34,405 bases of DNA. It comes from a virus. The DNA lies in IMG/VR virus record IMGVR_UViG_3300031575_000037, positions 1 through 34,405 of that record, one strand, 5' to 3'. Positions 6,696 to 14,400 of this stretch are shown here, piece after piece. The position numbers and the translations under genes were made by a program. The notes under the pieces were generated by a model. The model was not told the origin of the DNA and did not search any database. It saw only the letters and a list, made by a program, of their open reading frames with translations. Position 1 is the stretch's first letter; every line of letters starts with the position of its first letter.

Positions 6696-6747
6696 GGGCG
6701 TTTTTACGCCCTCAAGTCATTTTAGAGCCACCTTCGGGTGGTTTTTT
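6696..6747 (+). terminator. double hairpin terminator
   Basis: A first hairpin pairs GGGCGT (6696-6701) with ACGCCC (6706-6711). A second pairs AGCCACC (6726-6732) with GGTGGTT (6737-6743) around a TTCG tetraloop and runs into six Ts. The second is a standard intrinsic terminator, separating the early region from the holin/terminase region. Confidence 0.88.
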
Positions 6748-6767
6748 CATTTAGGGAGGCTGATTGA

Positions 6768-6788
6768 ATGAAGAAAACCAAGTGCTAA
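6768..6788 (+). CDS. possible 6-codon leader minicistron (MKKTKC)
   Basis: ATG 6768 encodes MKKTKC before TAA. It has its own Shine-Dalgarno (TTAGGGAGGC, 6751-6760). The same motif recurs as TTAAGGGAGGC just before the holin-like gene. It may be a translated leader that couples to the next gene, or only a duplicated initiation region. Expression is not proven. Confidence 0.25.
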   Translation: MKKTKC

Positions 6789-6805
6789 TTAAGGGAGGCT
6801 ACACC

Positions 6806-7006
6806 ATGGAGAATCCGATTGTTCAAATCATAAGAGCAATAGCAAGACCGGCAATCAGTGTAATCTTCGCTGCCGTGATTGCTCAAATAGTAATAGAAGG
6901 GATTACTGTCCCGGATAAGTTCTGGGCATTAGCTAGTGTCTGCATCCTCTGGTGGTTCGGCGATAGGACGGTCCAGCACATCAAGGAAAAGAAGGAGCAA
7001 GACTAA
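6806..7006 (+). CDS. holin-like small membrane protein (66 aa)
   Basis: Two hydrophobic segments are visible: about residues 12-32 (AISVIFAAVIAQIVIEGITV) and 36-53 (FWALASVCILWWFGD), followed by a charged tail (HIKEKKEQD). This is the layout of small two-TM phage holins, which open the inner membrane at the end of infection. An in-frame TTG at 6764 could extend it, but AAGGGAGG 6 bases before ATG 6806 makes 6806 the better start. The stop overlaps the next gene start (TAATG). Its place before the terminase genes is common for such proteins, but the lytic role is inferred from size and topology only. Confidence 0.6.
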   Translation: MENPIVQIIRAIARPAISVIFAAVIAQIVIEGITVPDKFWALASVCILWWFGDRTVQHIKEKKEQD

Positions 7007-7269
7007 TGGGCTTCCTGAAAGGCATTAAGCCTTCTACCTTCCTGGATACTCACCAGGAGTGGCACGCTCTAATTGAGGGGTATAGTGATGGCTTTTGCAT
7101 ACGGAAGGCTAGGTATGAGCCTTGGGATGAAGGAAATGACGATGAGAACTTATTGAAGTCTCTGAGGAAGGAACGTCACTACTACAACATAGGGCGAGTC
7201 CCTGGATTTGCATCTTTCATTGTCTTAATAACTGGCATGATAGTCTGGATAATAGGAGCGGTAATATGA
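7006..7269 (+). CDS. hypothetical protein with C-terminal membrane anchor (87 aa)
   Basis: A polar N-terminal two-thirds (HQEWHALIEGYSDGFCIRKA, then an acidic WDEGNDDENLL) is followed by a single C-terminal transmembrane segment (FASFIVLITGMIVWIIGAVI). It could be a tail-anchored membrane protein. It overlaps the stop of the holin-like gene and could act with it in lysis or host-membrane change (inference). Its TGA stop is in the same frame as the downstream zinc-ribbon reading frame. Confidence 0.65.
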   Translation: MGFLKGIKPSTFLDTHQEWHALIEGYSDGFCIRKARYEPWDEGNDDENLLKSLRKERHYYNIGRVPGFASFIVLITGMIVWIIGAVI

Positions 7270-7464
7270 AGGAGCCTAAAAGACGAACCTAGAATATATC
7301 GAAGCAATTACGAATTCAAGTGTTCTAAATGTGGACAACCGATTAAGGCTCAGTCTCCGTATTACATAGAGCAGAAGCCTATTGTCGTGGCCGGCGACAG
7401 AATCTTGGACATTCGGCGTGTTCATGCTGAGTGTCCTGAGGTAAAAAATGGAATGGAACGATAA
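7266..7464 (+). pseudogene. zinc-ribbon protein gene broken by a one-base frameshift
   Basis: An ATG overlaps the previous stop (ATGA, 7266) and sits in the usual coupled position. It encodes only MKEPKRRT before TAG at 7290. In the neighbouring frame a good protein continues to 7464: RIYRSNYEFKCSKCGQP, then YYIEQKPIVV and RRVHAECPEV, with a CxxC plus His/Cys zinc site. Removing one base between 7278 and 7292 joins the two parts into one ~65-residue protein. The zinc-ribbon frame has no ATG, GTG or TTG start near a Shine-Dalgarno. It could be a real mutation, an assembly error at the AAAA run, or a programmed +1 shift. Confidence 0.65.
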
Positions 7465-7525
7465 CTTTACATGGACTGAGGACGGGACAACTTTAGAGGA
7501 ACAAGATGGAAAAACAGAAGGCTAA
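7448..7525 (+). CDS. possible tiny acidic ORF (25 aa) upstream of terminase
   Basis: ATG 7448 follows GAGG by 6 bases and encodes a 25-residue peptide starting MEWNDNFTWTEDG. It overlaps the end of the zinc-ribbon frame and the start of the DUF5681 gene, so it could couple translation. No family is known. Confidence 0.3.
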   Translation: MEWNDNFTWTEDGTTLEEQDGKTEG

Positions 7526-7871
7526 ATATCCCCCTGGCAAGCATCCGAAGACACTGGCTAACCTTGCAAAAGGTAGAGCGGAAGGGAAGGGATTTAAGCC
7601 AGGGCAATCGGGAAACCCAAAGGGGAGACCACCTGGCATAAGGTATGTCAGTGAGGCTCTGAGGGATTTACTGGCAAGTGATGAAGCACTCGTTGATAAG
7701 CTGGCTAGGAATCTAGCAAATCGAGCAAAAAAGAAGTCATACGACCTCAACTTAGTATTTGAGCGAACAGAAGGCAAGGTTACTCAGCCTATCGGTGGCG
7801 GAGGCGAAATAACGCTAAGGGTGATCTATGACGACAGCGATAGAATACCAAGTACATCTGCGGAATCCTGA
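7506..7871 (+). CDS. DUF5681 protein, putative small terminase subunit
   Basis: The 121-residue protein has the DUF5681 signature FKPGQSGNPKGRPPG (about residues 36-50), preceded by a basic N-terminus. A helical region follows (VSEALRDLLASDEALVDKLA). DUF5681 proteins are found immediately before large terminases and are thought to act as the small subunit that recognises DNA for packaging. That is the exact position here; the last 44 bases overlap TerL. GAGGAA precedes the ATG by about 5 bases. Confidence 0.82.
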   Translation: MEKQKAKYPPGKHPKTLANLAKGRAEGKGFKPGQSGNPKGRPPGIRYVSEALRDLLASDEALVDKLARNLANRAKKKSYDLNLVFERTEGKVTQPIGGGGEITLRVIYDDSDRIPSTSAES

Positions 7872-9159
7872 AACACATCTACCACAAAAGCGGATGGTAG
7901 AATCCGAAGCCAAACGGCTAATAGTAAAAGCAGGCCGTCGTGGTGGCAAGACTGTAGGTTTCTCAATTAGGGCTGTTCGGAGATTCCTAGCTGGCCGGCG
8001 GCAGTTATATGCTGCACCGACCAATGAGCAAACTGATACTTTTTGGTATGAGATTACACGCGCGCTGGCCGAACCTGTAGAGGCTGGTGTTTTCAAGAAA
8101 AACGAATCAGAGCGGTTTATTGAGCTTGCAGGCACGAAGCAGAGAATCAAGGCTAAAACGGCGTGGAACGCTAATACCCTGCGTGGTGACTATGCGGACG
8201 ACCTTTACCTCGATGAGTTTCAGTTAATGGCCGAGGATACCTGGGATGAAGTGGGCGCCCCGATGCTTCTTGATAACAATGGGGATGCCGTGATTATCTT
8301 TACGCCACCTTCACTAAAAGCCACAGGTATTTCCAGGGCTAGGGACCCCCGCCATGCCTCAAAGCTGTTTAAGAAGGCACAGGAAGATAAAACGGGGATA
8401 TGGGAGACAATTCATTTTACGAGTCTTGAAAACCCCTTTATCAGTAGAGAAGGGCTGGCAATTATTACCACTGATATGTCTCTCGATTCATACCGCCGTG
8501 AGATTATGGCCCAGGATGATGAGATAGAGGCATCTTGGTTAGTTCACAGTAAATTCAATGAGCCACTTTGCAAAATTAACCGCTTCACCATTCCGGATAA
8601 TTGGGACGTTTACTCTGGCCATGACTTCGGCTCCGCAAATCCCGCTGCTCTATTTCTAGCTCGCGTGAAATTGCCACTTCCCCCGGGCACACCTGCATAT
8701 ATGAGACAGAATGACATGGTTATCTTCCGGGAGTATGGCCCTGGTGCTGGTTTCTCGATGGGTCAACATATTGAGCGTTTCAAGGAATTGGCTAAGGGAT
8801 ATACGGTCAAATGTAGCAGGGGGGGCAATATTACTTCTGAAGGCGAGATAAGGCAAGGGTATACTCAGGCTGGTTGGTCAATACTTCCCCCAACGCTTGA
8901 AAGGAAGAACAGCCAGATTGACAGGGTAATTGCTATAGAGGAAAGCAATAAGCTCTATATCTTCAATGATTTATGGCAAACGCTCAGTCAAATTTCGAAC
9001 TGTATGTGGAAACTGGATGCCGATAATAAAGCCACGAATGAAATAGATAATGAGAAGGCATACCATCTGCTAGCAGCTCTGAGGTATGTTTGCAGCGATA
9101 GCGACTTCACCCCGGAGACGATACCGCAGAAAGAGAAAACGCCAAGTTGGAAATACTAG
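7828..9159 (+). CDS. terL: phage terminase large subunit
   Basis: The 443-residue protein has the two halves of TerL. ATPase: Walker A AGRRGGKT (35-42), an APTNEQTD segment (63-70), Walker B LYLDE (126-130) and coupling motif IIFTPPS (156-162). Nuclease: an Asp in GHDFGSANP (Asp266), a central acidic region, and a C-terminal AYHLLAALRY helix where the last metal-binding acid usually lies. It is the motor that cuts and pumps phage DNA into the head through the portal. The ATG lies inside the end of the DUF5681 gene with GGGTGA upstream. Length is typical for the family. Confidence 0.95.
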   Translation: MTTAIEYQVHLRNPETHLPQKRMVESEAKRLIVKAGRRGGKTVGFSIRAVRRFLAGRRQLYAAPTNEQTDTFWYEITRALAEPVEAGVFKKNESERFIELAGTKQRIKAKTAWNANTLRGDYADDLYLDEFQLMAEDTWDEVGAPMLLDNNGDAVIIFTPPSLKATGISRARDPRHASKLFKKAQEDKTGIWETIHFTSLENPFISREGLAIITTDMSLDSYRREIMAQDDEIEASWLVHSKFNEPLCKINRFTIPDNWDVYSGHDFGSANPAALFLARVKLPLPPGTPAYMRQNDMVIFREYGPGAGFSMGQHIERFKELAKGYTVKCSRGGNITSEGEIRQGYTQAGWSILPPTLERKNSQIDRVIAIEESNKLYIFNDLWQTLSQISNCMWKLDADNKATNEIDNEKAYHLLAALRYVCSDSDFTPETIPQKEKTPSWKY

Positions 9160-9168
9160 GAGGGCAAT

Positions 9169-9396
9169 ATGAGCATCATTGAGTACATAGGCAGTATTGG
9201 GGGTGTGGCGGGAGTTCTCGCAGTCATTATGTTTCTGGCATATAGGCATCTTGTTAATCAGATGCGCCAGGACAGAATGTTCATGGAAGATAGACTCACT
9301 GGGTTTATCACGAACTATAACGATGCCGTGAAGGAGAATACGAAGGTATTATCGGAGCTATTTACTTGGCTCAAAGCCAAGAACGGGCACAACTAA
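9169..9396 (+). CDS. single-TM holin-like small protein (75 aa)
   Basis: One N-terminal transmembrane segment (IGGVAGVLAVIMFLAY, about residues 10-26) is followed by a charged amphipathic helix (MRQDRMFMEDRLTGF, then DAVKENTKVLSELFTWLKAK). This resembles small BhlA/UviB-type holin-like proteins, but other roles, such as a small membrane anchor, are possible. A clear Shine-Dalgarno (AGGAGGGC) precedes the ATG. It sits between terminase and portal. Confidence 0.6.
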   Translation: MSIIEYIGSIGGVAGVLAVIMFLAYRHLVNQMRQDRMFMEDRLTGFITNYNDAVKENTKVLSELFTWLKAKNGHN

Positions 9397-9405
9397 GGAG
9401 CAACG

Positions 9406-11115
9406 ATGAGTGACGAAAGCAGAGCAGAATATAAGCTAGTCCAGGCTAAATTAAAGGAGATGAAGCCTCTCTATGACCGCATGGATGGGGACGAGAAACT
9501 GTACCTGCTTGAACCCTTCAGGATGAAACAACTGGGCTCTAGCGTAGATGAAAAAGATGTGTCTAATGTTACCCTGAATGACCCCCTGCTATACGCTAAG
9601 AAGGCTATTGCTATTACCGGAAGCTATCAGAAGCAAACAGTCATTGAGGGCAAGGAACTGACAGATAAGCAGACGACCAAGATTGAGAAGTTTCTGGAAG
9701 ATATTTTCTACATGGTGGACGAGTGGCTTCCGAAGAGGGGGATTCCCAGCTTGGACGGTTTTATCAACGAGCAAGCGTGTAACCGGGGGAGAATAGGAGC
9801 TCGTTCATGTTTGAAGCTAGACGGGGAGGGTAGCATAATTCCCGATGTTGTGCCGGTAGATACGAGATGGTTTCCCCTTGACGCTGCCAGTGACGGCATG
9901 ATATGGGGTGCGCCGATTTGTAGCCGTTCAAAGGCACAGATTGAGCGGGAATATCCCGACATTGGAATCAAACTGAAGGACAGCGGGAACCAGGTCATTG
10001 ACTTCTGGAACGCTACTAATGAGCTGGTGTTCGTTGAAAAGACTATAGGCAAAGATGAAATAAACTCTTACGGATACCCGCCGTTTGTCATTGCCAAGTG
10101 TCCGATTGGGTGCATGCTTAATACAGAAAATGCCCTAGAGCATGACGGGGAGAGTATCTTCTGGCCTAATCGTGGTTTGTGGAAAGAGAAAAATGAGATT
10201 GTCACTATTCTAAAAACACTGAGCAGAAAGGCATTGAAGGGTGGGTTGGAGATTCAAAGAGGTCCAAATAGTCCTGATCGTGGCAAGAAGGCAGATGCTT
10301 CGCCTTATGAGGAGGATGTGGTAATAGAAACAGAGATAGGTGGGGGGTTCAGACAAATACCAGTCAACGATATTAAGAGTGCTACCAGGCTGCTCTACCA
10401 GATAATAGAGACCTGTTTACAAAGGGGCGAGCTGACACCCTTAGATTATGGGACTCTGGCCTTCCCTCTGTCCTCAGTGGCCATACTAAACCTTATCGCT
10501 GCACGCAATGACATCTTCGCTCCTATACTGTCCATGATCGCCTCATTCTACCAGGCTCTTTCGAGGATGATTATTGACCAGTGTGTGCAGCTCAACCAGA
10601 CGATAAAGCTAGGACGGCCAGGTGGATACAACACATACAGCCCAGGTGATTTTGCCGGTGAGTTTTCCATTAACTATCAATTCCATCTGTTATCGAAGGA
10701 ACAAACGGCGGCCGACGCTACATTGGCTAAGGCTTTGCGCGGGGTAGTATCCGATGACTATATTCTGCGAGAAGTCCTCAAGGTGCAGAACCCAGAGGGC
10801 ATGAAGTTTGAGCTTCAAGTGCAACAAGCAGAAGAAATGGATGAAGTTTTATCCCTCTTCAATAAGGGACTTAGCTTTTTGCGTCAAGCAGAAGACATGA
10901 GTGGTATTGAGCAGGAGATAATGGAACTTGAAGCTAAGACCTTGATGCAACGAATTAAGACTATCTTGAGACAAAGGCAAACGCTAGGACAGTTAAGCCC
11001 GATAGAAGGCAAGAGGGAAGAGCCAAAGCAAGAAGACCTGCTGCCTCTTTTAGAGAAAGGGGGGACTGGTGCAAAGGGAACAGCGAGGCCAGAAGCCGAG
11101 GAGACTGAGACATGA
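9406..11115 (+). CDS. portal protein (head-tail connector)
   Basis: The 569-residue protein has the size, position and composition of podovirus-type portals. Helices with K/R/E-rich segments come first, then a middle part with EYPDIGIKLKDSG and SYGYPPFVIAKCP, a segment with GGGFRQIPVNDIKSATRLLY, a long stem-like helix region (AILNLIAARNDIFAPILSMI) and a C-terminal acidic helical tail (EEMDEVLSLFNKGLSFLRQA onward). Portals form the dodecameric DNA channel at one capsid vertex. It comes right after TerL and just before the giant internal protein, as in many phages. The assignment rests on context and overall pattern rather than a single motif. Confidence 0.78.
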   Translation: MSDESRAEYKLVQAKLKEMKPLYDRMDGDEKLYLLEPFRMKQLGSSVDEKDVSNVTLNDPLLYAKKAIAITGSYQKQTVIEGKELTDKQTTKIEKFLEDIFYMVDEWLPKRGIPSLDGFINEQACNRGRIGARSCLKLDGEGSIIPDVVPVDTRWFPLDAASDGMIWGAPICSRSKAQIEREYPDIGIKLKDSGNQVIDFWNATNELVFVEKTIGKDEINSYGYPPFVIAKCPIGCMLNTENALEHDGESIFWPNRGLWKEKNEIVTILKTLSRKALKGGLEIQRGPNSPDRGKKADASPYEEDVVIETEIGGGFRQIPVNDIKSATRLLYQIIETCLQRGELTPLDYGTLAFPLSSVAILNLIAARNDIFAPILSMIASFYQALSRMIIDQCVQLNQTIKLGRPGGYNTYSPGDFAGEFSINYQFHLLSKEQTAADATLAKALRGVVSDDYILREVLKVQNPEGMKFELQVQQAEEMDEVLSLFNKGLSFLRQAEDMSGIEQEIMELEAKTLMQRIKTILRQRQTLGQLSPIEGKREEPKQEDLLPLLEKGGTGAKGTARPEAEETET

Positions 11116-11270
11116 CAGATAGATACGACATTAAGAAATATCTGGAAGAATATAGGCAGGCACTTGAGCCACAGCCAGAGAAACCTAAACAGCCAACCAG
11201 ACCGAACTTTTTAGAGATGCTACGAACTGGTGGAAAGCTAGGGCAACTTAACACTGAGAAACAGGAATGA
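11112..11270 (+). CDS. tiny coupled protein after portal (52 aa)
   Basis: ATG 11112 overlaps the portal stop (ATGA). The product starts MTDRYDIKKYLEEYRQAL, has a Pro/Gln-rich middle (EPQPEKPKQPTRP), and ends with FLEMLRTGGKLGQLNTEKQE. No known domain. Precise overlaps at both ends suggest a real, translationally coupled gene. It could be a small head or connector accessory protein (inference). Confidence 0.55.
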   Translation: MTDRYDIKKYLEEYRQALEPQPEKPKQPTRPNFLEMLRTGGKLGQLNTEKQE

Positions 11271-11407
11271 ATGGAAGAGTATCTAAGAAGATAAGAAAAT
11301 ATAGCAAATTGAACTTTCTTGAATATGTTAATGCAGTGAAGCAGTGGCCACTCTCAGCAAGGTGGAGGCTTTGCTGGCATATCTTATTTCGTAAAGGTGT
11401 TGGTTAA
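11267..11407 (+). CDS. tiny basic protein before the giant gene (46 aa)
   Basis: ATG 11267 overlaps the previous stop (ATGA), and its TAA overlaps the next ATG (TAATG at 11405-11409). The product is strongly basic and aromatic, beginning MNGRVSKKIRKYSKLNFLEY and ending RWRLCWHILFRKGVG. The final part could be an amphipathic membrane-active helix. No family assigned. Overlaps on both sides are the main evidence that it is translated. Confidence 0.55.
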   Translation: MNGRVSKKIRKYSKLNFLEYVNAVKQWPLSARWRLCWHILFRKGVG

Positions 11408-14400
11408 TGAACGGATTTACGCTAAACGAAGGGGAATTACTAAAGAAATACGGGCAATCTAAGCAACTGGAGATAGAGCGTCTTTTGTCTCAATACGGGA
11501 CTTCCCTTGAAGATATGAGGGAAATGTATCCCCAGCTTACGGAAGCTATCTCAAAGAAACAATTAACAACTACATTTCCGACACAGCCGTTGTTCTTTAC
11601 TTCGTATGAAGCTGCTCAAATGGGGTTAGGACTCCAAGAGGGATGGATGCTGAAGATGACTCCGGCAGAGGGCAATGGTGGATATACTTCGAGTCTTATT
11701 ACCCCTGAGAAGTGGGAAATTACCGAGAGCGACCTTTATATCTCACCAGAAGGAACGCAATATACGGTGGCGGATATGCAAGCACTTCTCTCAATGCCAA
11801 CAGGAATCGCAGAACTGCTACCCTTCAAACTAGGACCTCTAACCATTGAAGACTTAACAGAAGAGGGGCAGCGCCTATACGAAGAGTATCAACAAGCTGG
11901 TGGCGCTTTAGATGTTAAAGGCTGGTTGGATTTAAGAGAAAGGCAGCAGTTAGAAACAGAACAGGTCTTTGGCAAGGTTTTCCCTCAGCAGGATATAGAT
12001 GAGGTCTTGGATTATATGGCAGCCAATCCTGAAGGATTCCTTGCTGATATACGGGAAATCGGGCCAACTGAGGAGATGGTGACATTCCTCAAAACACTGG
12101 AATTTGAAGATGAGGAGGGGAATACTCGGCATCTTAGTGATGACGAAATACAGGAATTGTTTGGCACAACCGCCGTGCCAGAGTATATTCCTGAAAGCTG
12201 GGTTAAGGATGTTTACTGGGACCCTTGGTGGGTTGGCTATGTCAATTTTATTGCTGGGCAAAGAGTAAACTTTGCTTCTATTTTGCCCAGCGTGATTACA
12301 TCTTTTTTTGAGAAAACCTTTTGGAAGCTATATCCAGAAGATGTAATAGAAAACCTCACTAGCAACCTTCAATCAGGTGCAGAAGAGAGATTCCTGCGAC
12401 TAACGGAAGAGAGCAATGCTTGGCTTCAGCAATGCCCTGAATTTGTCCCGAATCCTAAATACTCAGAAAATCCATTTGAGCAGACAGAGTTATTCAAAGA
12501 CCCAGGATACTACATTTATTCGTTCAGCAGTAGCCTTGTCTATTCGATGAGTGTTATGGGAACACTTATAGGAGTATCGGCTGCTGCTAGTCCTGCTGCT
12601 GGGATACCAGCTGCCATGATGGTAGCAGCAGGCCCAGAAGCTCATCAAATGACTGAGGAATTAGTCAATCTAGGTGTGCCATTTGAAGATGCTGCAATAT
12701 GGGGAGAGATTTACGGGTTAGTATCTGGTGGAATTGAAACAGCATCAGATTTACCTTTCGTCGGTACTATATTCAAACCAATCGGGCAGGCATTGAAGCC
12801 GATGTGGAATACAATCTTTAAGGGGGTTGCAAGCCGATTTGCCAAAGGTATTCTTACGGGACTCATTATCACTCAAGGCGAGGGTATTGAAGAGATATTC
12901 ACTCAGGTATCCCATAATGCCATTCTCAAGCATTACGATGAAACGCAATCTATCCTAGAGGGCGTAAGCCATGCTTATATTCAGGCAGTGATAGCGTCTC
13001 TACCGTTTGGGCTTATAGGTGGTTACAGTTCATATACTACATTCCATGATGAGTTATCGCCTGAGACACGAGATGAATATGATGGCTTGGTAGATGATGC
13101 AATGGAGGCTGGGGCTAGTAAACAACAGGCTCAAATATATGCTGCCAACGAGATTGCCAAAACCCCTGAAGGGGAAGCTGAATTATCTAAGGCTATCGAG
13201 GCAGCACAAGAGGAATATTGGGAGGAGCACCCTGAATTAACTCGTCCAAGTTTAGAAGCTTTGCCGATGACTGAGGGCATTGATGTTCTGCAAGATATTC
13301 AGGTTAGAGAGCAGATTACCGAAAGGCGTATGCCTACTCTTCCTGAAATCACCACTGGCCAGCCATACACAGCGACAGTTTATCGAGGCTATAAGGTTGA
13401 AGGGCAACCTCTAGATGAGGGCTTGTATGGCAAGGGAACTTACTACACTACGAACAGAGAATATGCCGAGACTTATGACGGCAAAGAGGTTATGACTGTC
13501 AATCTAAAGAATCCCTTTGTCATAAACAGCCATGCTGAGGCTGAGGCTTTTTGGAATGAGACTACAAGGCCAGCTAGAGAGCAGGCTCTTAATGAAGGCA
13601 AGACAGTAGAAGAAGCTGACGAATTGGCTGCGAGAGCAGCTAGGGAATGGCTTGAAAGTCGAGGCTATGATGGGCTTATAGCCAGAAACATCATAGCCCC
13701 AGGGGATGAGATTGTGGTGTTCGAGCCTGAGAAGTCCGTAGGGGCGAAAGTGCCAGTAGAAGAAGCAATTCCCACAACCGAAGCTGGTATGCCAGAGGCA
13801 GGGCTTCAGCCTTCTATGCTAGAGGAAGTCCCGGCTAAGGAAGTGAGACCTGAAGCAAGGGGGAAACTTGTCCAATCCCGCCTAGACGATTATCTAAGGC
13901 TTAGAGAGTATAACGCTAAGGCTGTTACAGACAGAATCGCCGAGATTAAGAAGGCTCTTGAAACTAAGGGCAGATTACCAAAGGAACTAGGACTCAAGGG
14001 GAATTTACGCATAGAGCTTGCCAGGCTTGAGGCATTACAGGAAGTTGATGCCGTAGAAAGCGTTGAGGAGCTTGACCATCTCATAAAGCAAGTGGCAGAG
14101 GAGATTGGGCTTCGGGAGATGCCCTATGCAGGCTATGGTGGCAAGGCACACATTGACTTGCTCAGAAGTCCCACTCATCGCTTATTCAAGGGATATAGTC
14201 TCAGGCAGCTAGAAGAGATGCTAAAGGTTTACCAGCAAGCTAGAGATTCACTAGGGAAAATCGCTGAACCAGCACCGAAACTTCCTGAACCGCCTGAGCC
14301 TAGCACTGAAGACATTGAACTGGTTAAGACTGACCCGACACCAGAATCGGATGCAAAGATTGTTGCGAAGTTTATTGAGGCTATCAAGGATGCCAAGCCA

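Noticed and set aside
6686-6714. TTGACA as a -35 box before the holin region
   Set aside because: No -10 hexamer at 16-18 bases, and the site is inside the stop region and hairpin of a terminator.
7267-7464. TGA recoding (read-through from the 87-residue protein into the zinc-ribbon frame)
   Set aside because: TGA ends several other genes in normal positions, for example overlapping ATGA junctions at 11112, 11267, 28127 and 32816. A one-base shift from the coupled ATG at 7266 explains the zinc-ribbon frame better.
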